This document shows positions 35,209 through 44,699 of a stretch of 64,000 bases of DNA, one piece after another. Below the pieces are notes generated by a model, which saw only the letters and a list, made by a program, of their open reading frames with translations, did not search any database and had not been told where the DNA came from. The translations under genes and the position numbers were made by a program. Every line of letters starts with the position of its first letter. Positions within the stretch are counted from its first letter, which is position 1. The DNA is taken from the NCBI GenBank assembly GCA_030550395.1, contig JAUQPL010000002.1, forward strand, positions 1-64,000, read 5' to 3'. The DNA comes from Bacteroidota bacterium. Its GTDB lineage: Bacteria > Bacteroidota > Ignavibacteria > Kapaibacteriales > HRBIN21.

Positions 35209-37284
35209 ATGCGGACGCTCGGTGTTGTGCTCTGCAGCATAGGGATAATGGCGTGCTCTGAGATGCCCACGCGGTTTCTGCCACCGGAGGTCCCACTGAC
35301 ACTGCAGCTTCCTCTGGTGGATTCTCTGTTGCTTCTGGAGGAACTGATAGAGGACACCACGCAGATTCAGGTGGAGCCGGGGACAGGTAATCTGGCACTG
35401 GCGTTAGAGGGAGAGTTATCACCCGTTTCGTTGGCAGAGCCGTTAGGACGTGTCGGAGAGATACGCCATGAGAGGAGCTTTCGCCTCCAGGATATGGAGG
35501 GAATTCAGCAGCATTTGCAAGGGTGGGGACACGCGGCGGTTGAGCTTCCCCTTTCGGTATTGGCTCCCGGACTTCCGCCGCCTCCAGCAACGGTGGTTGT
35601 GCCTCCTACTGCAGGGAATGTGCAGGTAGATTCAGGGATTCAGCTGCCTGAGGAAATTCTGGCTGTCTCCTATCGCCAGGGGGTGTTGCAGCTTGTCTTG
35701 AAAAACCAATATCCGGTCCCAGTCGCCATTGAAGAGGTCCCGAGTTACGGACAGCCTGGCGTACTTTTGCGGACAGCAGGGTACGGGGAGTGGTTTTTCC
35801 CATTGACGGCAGAGCAGCGCACGATTCCGCCTGGAGGGCGGCGCGGGACATCATCGGATCCAGGGGGGCCGATCCAGATTTCCCTTGCCGGTGTTGTGCT
35901 AACCCGTGCGTCGGAGATTCTTCTCTGGCTAAGTTCTCCAGGAAGCGGCGGACAGGGGGTACCGTATACGTCAGAGAGTCTATTCCGAGTTTTTCTGCAG
36001 CCGCAGGAGGCAGTGGTGGAGTGGGCGCAGATCTTTCCATCGTCAGCGTGGGAAGAGGAGTTTGTATTGGAAGTTCCCCTGCCGCAGCAGGCAGAGCTCA
36101 ACGGTGGAGAAGTCCGAGAGCTGAAAGTTTGGTTCATGCTCCAGAACGACTTGCCGATTACTTTCCGTGGGCGATACCTGTTGCCTCAGCTGCGGCAGGG
36201 AGGAAACTCAGTGAGTGGAAATTTCACCGTAAGGGCGTTGAGCACGGAGCGGGAAGAGATTGTCCTGGATGGTCCGGCTGCTCTTGTCCCCGAGCCAGAG
36301 GATGGCGGTGCCGTTCGGGTGCTTCGCATAAGGGTGAGACTCTCTGTAGAGCCGCCAGTGGAACCGGTTATCGTTCGGGCAGAGCATGGAGTAACAGTGC
36401 AGAGCGTGGTGGAGGCATTCCGACTTGGCTGGGCGTGGGGTTCTCGGTTGCCTATTGCCAGCTTTGAGGTTCAGACACAAGCAGAGGTGTGGCTCCAGGG
36501 GAATCTGGGACTTTTGTCGCATACGGAATTGGAGTTGGCGGAGCTTATCGTGGAAGCGGCAATAGAGAACACGGCAGCTGTAAGCTTCCGAGTAGAGGGG
36601 ACCATTGACATTGCTGATCGCAACGGTACGGTTATGGCGCAATTGCCGTTGGCGCCCCAGGTAATCCATGCAGCGTCGTGGCAAGGGGGTGTATTTACAA
36701 AGCGGCAGAGTCAGTGGCAGCTCCGGTATTCGGATATCCGTCTGACGGCACGCCCACGCTTTGTTCGTTTCCAGTGGCGTGTGGAGCCGGAGAGCAGTGT
36801 GCCATGGGCATTTGCTGATACAAGCCGGCTTCAGGGTAAGGTTCGCGTACTGATACCCGTTCGTATGCGTGTGCAAAGGCTTAGGTATGAGGGCAGCTGG
36901 GCTTTCACCGGCGGAGAAATCCTTCGGCGTCAGGGGCAGAAGATAGAGGAGGCGGTCGTTATGGTAGAAGTTCGGAATCACTTCCCCATCGCCGTCCAGG
37001 TGCGATTGCGATTTGTGGATTCCCTCAGTGTGGTCTCGGTTCCACCGGAAGGCTATCTTACCTTTGCCGCTGCCCCGGTGACCAGCAATGGTACTGCGGA
37101 GAGAGAGCAGTATGCCTTTCAGCAGTTTGTGCTTGACGAGCGCCATATTCCCATACTGCTCCAAGCCGATAGTCTCGCCGTTGAGCTCGTGGCATGGACA
37201 ACGGCGCAGCAGTACGTCCGTATCCGAACGTCGGACTATGCCCATGTGCGGGCAATGGCACGAGTCTCATTGGTGGTTCCTTAA
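35209..37284 (+). CDS. Large predicted lipoprotein, beta-rich, unknown function
   Basis: 691 aa with an N-terminal lipoprotein signal: a short charged start, a hydrophobic stretch and the lipobox GIMAC with Cys16, so it is likely anchored by lipid to the outer membrane. The rest is rich in Val, Leu, Glu and Pro with alternating patterns expected of beta strands, and contains two similar-looking segments of the form AVVEVRNHFPI/LVLKNQYPVPV (NHFPIAVQ and NQYPVPVA), suggesting repeated Ig-like or LEA-like domains. I do not recognise a family. A GAGGAGTC sequence precedes the ATG. The DUF5723-like barrel gene follows after 17 bp, so the two are probably co-expressed and may work together. Confidence 0.8.
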   Translation: MRTLGVVLCSIGIMACSEMPTRFLPPEVPLTLQLPLVDSLLLLEELIEDTTQIQVEPGTGNLALALEGELSPVSLAEPLGRVGEIRHERSFRLQDMEGIQQHLQGWGHAAVELPLSVLAPGLPPPPATVVVPPTAGNVQVDSGIQLPEEILAVSYRQGVLQLVLKNQYPVPVAIEEVPSYGQPGVLLRTAGYGEWFFPLTAEQRTIPPGGRRGTSSDPGGPIQISLAGVVLTRASEILLWLSSPGSGGQGVPYTSESLFRVFLQPQEAVVEWAQIFPSSAWEEEFVLEVPLPQQAELNGGEVRELKVWFMLQNDLPITFRGRYLLPQLRQGGNSVSGNFTVRALSTEREEIVLDGPAALVPEPEDGGAVRVLRIRVRLSVEPPVEPVIVRAEHGVTVQSVVEAFRLGWAWGSRLPIASFEVQTQAEVWLQGNLGLLSHTELELAELIVEAAIENTAAVSFRVEGTIDIADRNGTVMAQLPLAPQVIHAASWQGGVFTKRQSQWQLRYSDIRLTARPRFVRFQWRVEPESSVPWAFADTSRLQGKVRVLIPVRMRVQRLRYEGSWAFTGGEILRRQGQKIEEAVVMVEVRNHFPIAVQVRLRFVDSLSVVSVPPEGYLTFAAAPVTSNGTAEREQYAFQQFVLDERHIPILLQADSLAVELVAWTTAQQYVRIRTSDYAHVRAMARVSLVVP

Positions 37285-37301
37285 GCAAGTGCGGAGGGGT
37301 G

Positions 37302-38687
37302 ATGTGGCTTCTGTTTGGTCTTATCAGCGAAATCGCCCTGTTTGCCCAAAACTTGGGGGAGGCGCAAGGGGGGACGTTGAGCATCAATGCTGGAGGTATA
37401 GAGGCGTTGGGGGCAAATCCGGCAGGCATCCTGCAGGGTGTGGGGAAATGGGAATTCTCCTTACCTGCCTTCTCGGCGGAGATGAGTGGTATGACGTTGA
37501 GTGAGTACGTGTTTTACTTCGGTGGGGTGCGAACCGCTACTGGGTGGCGGCCTCGGCGCTTGCAAGAGAGAGAGAGGGTGGAATTGGCGCATCTATTGGA
37601 GACTCGTCCTATTGCCTTCCACGTGCGGGGGGATGTTGTAGCAGGGGTCTGGCATCCAACGGAGGACTATGCCTTCGGGATCGCTTTTGGAACAGATACA
37701 TGGCTTCGGTTCCAATTGCCTGTAGGGATAACCTCTGCCGCCCAACAGTCGGTCATCGGTGCCGATACCTTGGAGCTGCGCGGTGGACTTTTTTCAGCAC
37801 GGCTCTACTCAACGATAACGGCGACATATGCCCGTACGCTTTGGCGCTTTCCGGCAAGCGATGATACAGCTTCGCCATGGCGTTGGAGTACGATTGCAGG
37901 GGGTATTGCGGTGCATTTCTACCGTGGGCATTTATATGCAGAGCCATATGTCCATGGACTGGTGCGATTGTATCCATTTGTCCCACCCCTGTGGGACAGC
38001 ACGGTCAATTGGGAGGTCACTGCTGTGCAAACATGGCGTCTGATTGGTTTTGATGCCTCGTGGACGGCTCTCTTGGGGGTTGCTCCTACTGCTGGTTGGG
38101 GATTGGGGGTGAGTGTTGGAGCTCACTGGAGTTGGCGTTCGGCAGACACGGTGGAGATGGCGCTTATTGGGATTTCACTGGAGCAGCTTGGGTTTGTGCG
38201 ATGGAATGTAAGGGAGTTGCAGCTACAGGTTGAGCAAGACACAATGACGGGCATTATTGGTGCAGACCAAGAACAGGTTCGAGAGCGGTATACACCGGAT
38301 AGGCGATCGGTTACTGTGACCGAGGGGATGCCGGTGCGGTTTCGGCTCGGTGGGGCACTTGAGTTGGAGCGCCTTGGGGTAGGACTTCCCCTCCGGCTGT
38401 CGGTGGAGTGTGGGTATGGCGCTGGGAAGTCCTGGAGTCTGGGTGGTTTACAAGGAGGCGTGGGTGTGCTTTGGCACTTACCGAACCCTTGGTTACCGTG
38501 GATTGGGCTCGGATGGGCTTGGGGTCAGCAGATGGCCCCGCGGGGGACTATGGGACTGCGGTGGAGCCCTCCATTAGGAGGATTTCGGATAGCAGTTGAG
38601 TTGACGACGGGCTCACTACTGGGCTGGATTTTCCGGGAGGAAGTGCGGAGCACGGCTGTCGGCGCACGGTTGCGAATGTGGCTGTAA
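37302..38687 (+). CDS. Outer-membrane beta-barrel protein, DUF5723/PorV-like
   Basis: About 461 aa. A signal peptide (MWLLFGLISEIALFAQ) is followed by the SINAGGIEALGANPAGIL segment, where NPAG is typical of FadL/PorV/DUF5723-type barrels, and the SLPAFSAEMSGMTLSEYVFYF region, which fits DUF5723. The remainder shows alternating aromatic and polar residues expected of outer-membrane strands and ends on Leu after RLRMW. The frame runs upstream to 37194 inside the lipoprotein gene; the ATG at 37302 has GCGGAGGGGT just before it. PorV itself is a T9SS shuttle protein; whether this one has such a role is unknown. It ends 3 bp from the convergent asparaginase-family gene. Confidence 0.78.
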   Translation: MWLLFGLISEIALFAQNLGEAQGGTLSINAGGIEALGANPAGILQGVGKWEFSLPAFSAEMSGMTLSEYVFYFGGVRTATGWRPRRLQERERVELAHLLETRPIAFHVRGDVVAGVWHPTEDYAFGIAFGTDTWLRFQLPVGITSAAQQSVIGADTLELRGGLFSARLYSTITATYARTLWRFPASDDTASPWRWSTIAGGIAVHFYRGHLYAEPYVHGLVRLYPFVPPLWDSTVNWEVTAVQTWRLIGFDASWTALLGVAPTAGWGLGVSVGAHWSWRSADTVEMALIGISLEQLGFVRWNVRELQLQVEQDTMTGIIGADQEQVRERYTPDRRSVTVTEGMPVRFRLGGALELERLGVGLPLRLSVECGYGAGKSWSLGGLQGGVGVLWHLPNPWLPWIGLGWAWGQQMAPRGTMGLRWSPPLGGFRIAVELTTGSLLGWIFREEVRSTAVGARLRMWL

Positions 38688-38690
38688 GGC

Positions 38691-39569
38691 TTAGTCGGCC
38701 CTCCACGGCTCATCCCGAAAGATGGCTGTGAGGATGTGACCGTCGGAGGTACCTATAGCGCGATACATTGCTGGGCTTGTGCAGAGGGCAACTGAATTGC
38801 CTTCGGCATCAACAGCGATGAGGCCACCACTGCCACCCAGAGAGGAGACCTCCTCAAGCACGTTGCGAGCAGCCTGCTCTAGGCTGAGTTGAGCCCATAA
38901 GAGGCGAGCGTGGACACTGTAAGCGGCGACTGTGCGGATGAAGTATTCGCCTATTCCCGTAGTGGAGACAGCACATGAGCGGTTATCGGCATAGGTTCCA
39001 GCTCCAATAAGAGGGCTATCGCCAACGCGACCAGGGAGTTTCCGTGCCATGCCTCCTGTTGAAGTTGCTGCTGCCAAGTTGCCGTAGATATCTAACGCTA
39101 CTGCGCCGATGGTATCCTCGGCATTAGAGAAGGGAGGGGTACAAAAGTACTCAGGGGATACATGGTCAGCGCCGTGGGCAAAGGCGAAAGCTTCGGCTCC
39201 ATCGGCAACCAGAAGCACGTGGGGGCTTCGTTCAGCAACCAGGCGCGCTGCAAGCACAGGATTCCGTAGCGAAGAGACAGCGGCAACGGCGCCTGCGCAA
39301 CGAGATGCCCCGTCCATGACAGCAGCATCCATTTCCACAAGCCCATCTCGGTTGCGCACGGAGCCACGTCCAGCATTGAATGCCCCACTGTCTTCCAGTA
39401 TGCGGACGGCAGCGACCACAGCATCTAGACTTCGTCCCCCGACAGAGAGAACAGAAGCAGCTTCTTCCACTGCTTTCCGGAGCCATTGACGGCAGTTACG
39501 CTCACGCTCAGGAGTCAGGTTGTTTATTTCTCCAGCGCCGCCGTGCACGAGAACAACCCAGCGTTTCAT
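38691..39569 (-). CDS. Isoaspartyl peptidase/L-asparaginase family protein (Ntn hydrolase)
   Basis: Plant-type asparaginase family, 292 aa, made as a precursor that cleaves itself to expose a catalytic threonine. The N-terminal VLVHGGAGE, the central NAGRGSVRNRDGLVEMDAAVMDG (cited for NAGRGS and EMDAAVMDG) and the autocleavage site DTIGAVALD, where Thr becomes the nucleophile, are all present; GDSPLIGAGTYAD and STTGIGEYFIR complete the substrate pocket. It hydrolyses beta-aspartyl dipeptides or asparagine. No signal peptide is seen, so it is cytoplasmic. It overlaps the coaX stop by 4 bp (coaX lies downstream of birA), forming a three-gene minus-strand run. Confidence 0.92.
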   Translation of the reverse strand: MKRWVVLVHGGAGEINNLTPERERNCRQWLRKAVEEAASVLSVGGRSLDAVVAAVRILEDSGAFNAGRGSVRNRDGLVEMDAAVMDGASRCAGAVAAVSSLRNPVLAARLVAERSPHVLLVADGAEAFAFAHGADHVSPEYFCTPPFSNAEDTIGAVALDIYGNLAAATSTGGMARKLPGRVGDSPLIGAGTYADNRSCAVSTTGIGEYFIRTVAAYSVHARLLWAQLSLEQAARNVLEEVSSLGGSGGLIAVDAEGNSVALCTSPAMYRAIGTSDGHILTAIFRDEPWRAD

Positions 39570-40381
39570 AGAGGGAGAGCATCAAGTGGTTGGACATATG
39601 GCCGAATCTGTTCTGGGGGAAGCTGTTCAACAGCGTATTGCATTCCTTCCAGCACGAGGTAGGGCCTATGGGCGAATTGCCCATGCCACCATTGTTGGAG
39701 GGTAGCGGCAAACGGTTGGCTCCCTCCGCCGGTGAGGATGACAGCGGGAACCGCCCCGAGTGAATGAGCAAATGTGCTGATAAGTAACTGAATTCCTCCA
39801 AGGACGCTAGCGAAGGTCCCACTAAGCAACGCCTCCTCTGTCGTACTTCCAATACAGACGACAGACGTTGAAGGCGCCTTCACCGAGGGAAGTAGTGCCG
39901 TATGTGTAGCCAGCGCTTGAAGCTGCAGAGCTGCTCCTGCAAAGATTGCGCCACCCAGGCATTTCCCCTCTGCGGAGAGGAGGTTGATCGTCACGGCGGT
40001 TCCACAGTCCACTGTTATCAAAGGTGGGAGGAAAAAACGGCGTGCTCCAAGAAGTCCCAGGATTCGGTCTATGCCGATGCCGCGTACACCTTCATAAGGT
40101 ATTGCTGGATTCGTTGGCGGAAGGAGGTCGGTCATCCAGCAAATCAGACAGTTTTCTTCACGCCGCCGGAGTTCGGAGAGGAATTCTGCTGTCCGCTGTG
40201 GGACGACAGTGGCAATGAAGAGAACGGGAGTAGACAGGGGGCGGAGTAATTCAGAAGCGTGCCTTGTCCACTCGGGATCGTGGGTATAGGGAAAACTATG
40301 CACCCGCCGGTTCCAGCAAAGCTTGAGACTGGAATTTCCGAAGTCACAGAACACGGTGGTAGTGGATTCAATCCAAGACAT
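39566..40381 (-). CDS. coaX: Type III pantothenate kinase
   Basis: First committed step of coenzyme A synthesis, phosphorylating pantothenate; about 271 aa. The ASKHA-fold motifs are CDFGNSSLK (phosphate 1), GIDRILGLLGARR (pantothenate/Asp region), TVDCGTAVTINLL and GGAIFAGAALQLQAL, and the later TGGGSQPF (adenosine). All are typical of CoaX rather than of CoaA. The preferred ATG at 40381 overlaps the birA stop by 14 bp; another ATG lies at 40399. Its neighbour birA also acts on a cofactor, and birA-coaX pairs are seen in many bacteria. Confidence 0.93.
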   Translation of the reverse strand: MSWIESTTTVFCDFGNSSLKLCWNRRVHSFPYTHDPEWTRHASELLRPLSTPVLFIATVVPQRTAEFLSELRRREENCLICWMTDLLPPTNPAIPYEGVRGIGIDRILGLLGARRFFLPPLITVDCGTAVTINLLSAEGKCLGGAIFAGAALQLQALATHTALLPSVKAPSTSVVCIGSTTEEALLSGTFASVLGGIQLLISTFAHSLGAVPAVILTGGGSQPFAATLQQWWHGQFAHRPYLVLEGMQYAVEQLPPEQIRPYVQPLDALPL

Positions 40382-41102
40382 AGCGGAGGGAATCCCCATC
40401 GGAGATCAGTAAGCGTTCGCCACCTTGCTCAACCTCGAGCTGACCACTATCGTGGAGTGCCACGGCCTTCCAGAGTCCGTGCTTTCCCTGGATGCGGAGA
40501 AGGCGTCCCTCAATCTGAAGGAGTGCTCGCCAGCGTTGAAGGAGTTCGCGAAGAGAGCTCTCACATAGACTCTCTGCAGTTCTTTTAAGTTGCTGTAGCA
40601 CCCGCTCTGGGGTCAATTCAAATCCCAACAGGGCTAAGGAGGTTGCCTCTGTTGCTAACGATGGTGGGAAATCCCTCTGTTGAACGTTGATGCCAATACC
40701 GATGAGACAGGCATGAACTTGCCCGACGACGGTTCGCTCTACAAGGACTCCGGATAATTTGCGCCAGGCACCATCGGGGCATCGTCCCAGAAGGTCGTTC
40801 GGGTACTTCAGAAGGAAAATCGGTGCAACGCCCACCAGGGTTGTCAGAGTGTCCCAGACGACGACGGCTCCAAAGGCTAACGGGGCAGCAATATGGGTAA
40901 GGAGGGTGCTCTGGGACTGTTGGATGCCAATAGTGCAGTAGACATTTTTGCCCCATTCTCCAAACCATGAGCGACCATGCCGGCCACGCCCATGGGTTTG
41001 GTAGAGGGCGGAGACGAGCACAGCGGGATAGTCCCGTAAGAGCTCACGGGCGATATCGTTGGTAGAAGTGACGCTGCCGTAATGGAAGTGCAAGAGCTCC
41101 AT
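40368..41102 (-). CDS. birA: Biotin--[acetyl-CoA-carboxylase] ligase
   Basis: Activates biotin with ATP and attaches it to the carrier protein; about 244 aa. The catalytic domain starts VTSTNDIARELL, with the biotinyl-AMP loop GRGRHGRSWFGEWGKNVYC, then LKYPNDLL (Lys contacting biotin) and the GIGINVQQRDFP segment; a short C-terminal SH3-like domain follows. There is no N-terminal helix-turn-helix, so it is a monofunctional ligase and not a repressor. The open frame reaches 41204, where it would overlap the divergent mnmE start; the ATG at 41102 fits the domain start. The 100 bp before it would hold the divergent promoters. Confidence 0.93.
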   Translation of the reverse strand: MELLHFHYGSVTSTNDIARELLRDYPAVLVSALYQTHGRGRHGRSWFGEWGKNVYCTIGIQQSQSTLLTHIAAPLAFGAVVVWDTLTTLVGVAPIFLLKYPNDLLGRCPDGAWRKLSGVLVERTVVGQVHACLIGIGINVQQRDFPPSLATEATSLALLGFELTPERVLQQLKRTAESLCESSLRELLQRWRALLQIEGRLLRIQGKHGLWKAVALHDSGQLEVEQGGERLLISDGDSLRYVLD

Positions 41103-41202
41103 GGCACGGTTAGCAAACTTTAAGACGAATGACTCCACACTAACTGCGATGCATCCTTCGTATCCTACTTTGAAGCCCACAGGGCACCCACCTAATTGAG
41201 TC

Positions 41203-42582
41203 ATGCGATGGGAGGATACAATCTGTGCAATCGTGACACCGCTTGGGATCGGTGGATTGGCGGTCGTCCGCCTATCGGGTCCCGATACTTTCCCAATAGC
41301 TGATCGCTGCTTCCGAGGAAAAATCCCTTTGCAGGAAGCGCCGAGCCATACTATCCATTACGGTCGTTTCCTGCGGGGGGAGGAAGTCATAGACGCAGTC
41401 ACAGCTTCTGTATTCCGAGCTCCACGCTCTTACACGGGTGAGGATACGGTGGAATTTGGCTGTCACGGAGGCATGGTGGTTGCGGAGCTTATAGTAGAAA
41501 CCCTCGTAGAGGCAGGAGCACGCCGAGCGGAAGCGGGGGAGTTTACGAAGCGAGCATTTTTGAATGGCAAGTTGAATCTCATGCAAGTGGAAGCAATCGC
41601 TGACTTGATATATGCGACTTCTGTCCCTGGTGCTCGTTTTGCGGCGCGCCAGTTGGTGGGTGGTCTTACGAAACAGCTGAGCGAATTGCGGCAGCAGTTG
41701 ATCGAGACTGCTGCCCTGCTGGAGTTGGAATTAGACTTTGCGGAGGAAGAAGTGGAATTTGTTTCGCGCTCAGAGCTTCTTCGCCGTCTGGAGGAGGCAG
41801 CACGTTGGTGCGAGCAGTTAGCAGACTCTTACCGTGCTGCGGAGATCCTCCGTTCAGGCTTCTTTGTTGGGTGTGTGGGATATCCGAACGCGGGAAAATC
41901 CTCTCTGTTTAATGCCTTGTTGCGGCGGCAGCGGGCCATCGTTAGCCCGATTCCGGGAACAACCCGAGATTACTTGGAGGAGAGCTTCTTTGCTCAGGGC
42001 ATTCCCATTCGTTTGGTGGATACGGCTGGGCTACGGGAGACGGACGACGTCCTTGAGTTGGAGGGCATTCGCCTAGCTGAGCAGGTTATTCGTCAGTGCA
42101 ATGTTATTCTCGTTATCAATGACGTCACGGAAGGAATAGAGCATTCTGAGGCTCTTCTCCGTAGACTTCAGCAACACTTCCCCGAGGCAACCTATGCCTA
42201 TGTGCAGAATAAAATTGACCTGCTTGGTGATGGGGGAGTACCGACTTCGAATGGGGTAGACGCGTTGGGTGTACCGGTCTTTTGGATTTCGGCTTTACGT
42301 GGAGATGGAGTGGAAGGGTTACGAAATTGGTTAGGGGAACAAGCGCGACGGAGTTCGGAACTTGGTGTTGATGCCCTTATTAATGCACGGCAGGCAAGCC
42401 TTCTCCGGGAAGCTGCACGGGCATTGACCGCAAGCCAACATGCTTTACGGTCGGGGCTTTCAGGAGAATTCGTTGCGGCAGACTTACGGCAGGCGGTAGA
42501 ACGACTCAGCGAGCTGACGGGAGAAACATGGCGGGAAGAGGTTTTGAATACAATCTTCGCCCGTTTCTGTATTGGCAAGTAG
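41203..42582 (+). CDS. mnmE: tRNA uridine-5-carboxymethylaminomethyl(34) synthesis GTPase MnmE
   Basis: GTPase that, with MnmG, installs the carboxymethylaminomethyl group at wobble uridine-34; 459 aa. An N-terminal tetrahydrofolate-binding domain (DTICAIVTPLGIGGLAVVR start; PRSYTGEDTVEFGCHGG) is followed by a helical domain interrupted by the G domain: G1 GYPNAGKSS, G2 TTRDYLEE, G3 DTAGLRE, G4 NKID. It ends in the C-terminal FCIGK motif whose Cys is conserved. The mnmG gene follows after 47 bp, the usual partner. In many genomes the pair lies near oriC and the parAB genes. Confidence 0.97.
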   Translation: MRWEDTICAIVTPLGIGGLAVVRLSGPDTFPIADRCFRGKIPLQEAPSHTIHYGRFLRGEEVIDAVTASVFRAPRSYTGEDTVEFGCHGGMVVAELIVETLVEAGARRAEAGEFTKRAFLNGKLNLMQVEAIADLIYATSVPGARFAARQLVGGLTKQLSELRQQLIETAALLELELDFAEEEVEFVSRSELLRRLEEAARWCEQLADSYRAAEILRSGFFVGCVGYPNAGKSSLFNALLRRQRAIVSPIPGTTRDYLEESFFAQGIPIRLVDTAGLRETDDVLELEGIRLAEQVIRQCNVILVINDVTEGIEHSEALLRRLQQHFPEATYAYVQNKIDLLGDGGVPTSNGVDALGVPVFWISALRGDGVEGLRNWLGEQARRSSELGVDALINARQASLLREAARALTASQHALRSGLSGEFVAADLRQAVERLSELTGETWREEVLNTIFARFCIGK

Positions 42583-42629
42583 GCGCTTTACCTGATGGAA
42601 GGAGCCCAGGGAAGGCAGAGGAAAAGTAG

Positions 42630-44531
42630 ATGTTTCACGTGAAACATGGCACCGGCATGGGTCGGATAGTACATCGGGGAAACGGGCAATATGACGTGAT
42701 TGTTGTCGGTGGAGGACATGCGGGGATTGAAGCCGCAGCAGCTGCGGCCCGCATGGGATGCCGTACAGCTTTGGTGACGATGGATGTCCGGACTATTGGA
42801 CGCCTCTCTTGTAATCCCGCTATCGGGGGGACAGCGAAAGGGCACATGGTGAAAGAGATTGATGCTCTCGGTGGGGTTATGGGAGTATTAGCAGACAGGA
42901 CAGGATTGCAATTCAAACTGCTCAACCGCTCTAAAGGGCCGGCAATCTGGTCTCTACGCTCGCAGAATGATAAGCGCCTTTATCCGCTTTGTGCCCAAGA
43001 GCTATTGCTACAGCTGCCAAATGTGGAAATTATTCCAGCAACGGTGACGGAAATCCTCGTACGACGAGACCAGATCTATGGAGTCCGAACAGCAACGGGT
43101 GAAGAGCTCCGTACCCGTGCCGTTGTGCTTTGTTCTGGAACTTTTCTCAATGCCGTGATGTGGACGGGAACCCGTTGCATGAAGGGGGGACGGGTAGGAG
43201 AGCCACCGGCGGAAAAGGTGTCTGAATTATTGGAAGCGTACGGCTTGCAGCGGGGGCGGCTTAAAACAGGGACTCCGCCTCGGTTGGCGGCTGAGAGTGT
43301 AGATTTCTCTCGCTTGGAGCCAAGCTATGGAGATGAGCCACCACAGCCGTTCTCCTATCGGACGGCGGAGGTGCGGAATCGCATTGTGTGTTACGTGACC
43401 TATACGACTCCCCAGACCCATGATATTCTGCGGCGCGGTTTTGACCGCTCCCCGATGTTTACTGGGCTCATCAAAGGACGCGGTCCACGGTATTGCCCTT
43501 CTATTGAAGACAAAATTGTCCGATTCGCTGATAAGCCAGCACATCGCCTTATCCTGGAGCCAGAGAGTTTGTGGAGCAACTCTATCTACGTCAACGGGTT
43601 TTCAACGAGCTTGCCCGAGGAGATTCAGGAAGAGGGGATTCACAGTATTCCAGGATTAGAGCAAGCCGTCATCCTGCGTCCAGGTTACGCCGTGGAGTAC
43701 GATTACTTCTATCCTTGGCAGCTCTTCCATACGTTAGAGACGAAAGCTATTCGGGGCCTTTTCTTTGCTGGGCAAATCAATGGAACTTCAGGGTATGAGG
43801 AGGCGGCAGCACAGGGAATCATTGCGGGAATTAATGCAGCGCTGTTTGTGCAGGGACGAGAGCCATTTGTTCTGCGTCGGTCGGAAGCGTACATTGGTGT
43901 TCTGATTGACGATCTCATCACAAAGATGGGGGATGAGCCCTATCGTATGTTCACGGCCTTGGCAGAATATCGTCTGCTCCTCCGTCAGGATAACGCAGAC
44001 CGGCGGCTGATGCGCTATGGTTATTCTTTCGGGCTAATTGATGCTAGAACGTATGAGCGCATGCTAGCTCGCGAGGAACTTCTTCGGAAGCTTCTCGCGG
44101 AGCTTCAAAACGATCGAGCTGCGCCAGAGGAAATCAATCCGTTCTTGGAGGCGCAGGGGGAGAAACCAGTGGAAGAAGCTGTCTCGTTAGCGCAGATAGC
44201 ACGGCGTCCCACAGTGTCACTGAGGGATCTACTCCAGCACTACAATGGGCGCTATGCATGGGCGCTCCGTTTCCCCACGGTCGTGGAACAGGCAGAGATT
44301 GAACTGCGATATGAAGGCTATATTCACCGCCAGCTCCGAGAAGCAGAAATACTAGCCCAGAGCGAGCGCATTTTAATTCCAGAAGACTTTGACTACACGA
44401 AGGTGCGTGGTCTTTCCGCCGAAGCCATAGAGAAACTCCAGCGAATTCGTCCGCGCTCATTGGGACATGCAGCTCGGATTGCGGGGATTTCCCCGGCGGA
44501 CCTTGCAGTCTTGGCACTGTACCTTCGGTAA
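42630..44531 (+). CDS. mnmG: tRNA uridine-5-carboxymethylaminomethyl(34) synthesis enzyme MnmG (GidA)
   Basis: FAD-dependent partner of MnmE; 633 aa. FAD-binding [23 protein letters not shown] and the GidA signatures [27 protein letters not shown] and [19 protein letters not shown] are present, with the helical C-terminal domain ending in [13 protein letters not shown]. The preferred start, an ATG at 42630 with an AGAGG 11 bases upstream, makes the protein begin MFHVKH, which is the translation of the parS site at 42631-42646. A second ATG at 42657 would exclude parS from the reading frame. A further parS copy lies 9 bp after the stop. Operon with mnmE. Confidence 0.96.
   Translation: MFHVKHGTGMGRIVHRGNGQYDVIVVGGGHAGIEAAAAAARMGCRTALVTMDVRTIGRLSCNPAIGGTAKGHMVKEIDALGGVMGVLADRTGLQFKLLNRSKGPAIWSLRSQNDKRLYPLCAQELLLQLPNVEIIPATVTEILVRRDQIYGVRTATGEELRTRAVVLCSGTFLNAVMWTGTRCMKGGRVGEPPAEKVSELLEAYGLQRGRLKTGTPPRLAAESVDFSRLEPSYGDEPPQPFSYRTAEVRNRIVCYVTYTTPQTHDILRRGFDRSPMFTGLIKGRGPRYCPSIEDKIVRFADKPAHRLILEPESLWSNSIYVNGFSTSLPEEIQEEGIHSIPGLEQAVILRPGYAVEYDYFYPWQLFHTLETKAIRGLFFAGQINGTSGYEEAAAQGIIAGINAALFVQGREPFVLRRSEAYIGVLIDDLITKMGDEPYRMFTALAEYRLLLRQDNADRRLMRYGYSFGLIDARTYERMLAREELLRKLLAELQNDRAAPEEINPFLEAQGEKPVEEAVSLAQIARRPTVSLRDLLQHYNGRYAWALRFPTVVEQAEIELRYEGYIHRQLREAEILAQSERILIPEDFDYTKVRGLSAEAIEKLQRIRPRSLGHAARIAGISPADLAVLALYLR
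42631..42646. promoter_or_regulatory. parS centromere-like site (ParB binding)
   Basis: TGTTTCACGTGAAACA, a perfect 16-bp palindrome that matches the bacterial parS consensus TGTTNCACGTGAAACA. It overlaps the first codons of mnmG. ParB spreads from such sites to organise chromosome-origin segregation; parS sites usually lie within the origin-proximal part of the chromosome. parA and parB are not in the window. Confidence 0.88.
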
Positions 44532-44539
44532 CTGACAGA

Positions 44540-44555
44540 TGTTTCACGTGGAACA
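44540..44555. promoter_or_regulatory. parS centromere-like site (ParB binding), second copy
   Basis: TGTTTCACGTGGAACA, 9 bp after the mnmG stop codon. Its reverse complement, TGTTCCACGTGAAACA, is the classic Bacillus subtilis parS sequence. It lies 1.9 kb from the first copy, so the two sites bracket mnmG. It is not in a coding region. Confidence 0.88.
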
Positions 44556-44699
44556 CATAGTGTTGATGGGGAAACTACAAAGTTGGAGACTGACAATTTG
44601 TCGTACTCGGGAAAGTCGGAACATGTCTGACAAGATGTCTTCTCCCACAGAGGTCCCTCGCTTTCCATATTGGCGGAATCGGGTTGGAGAAGAGCAGGA

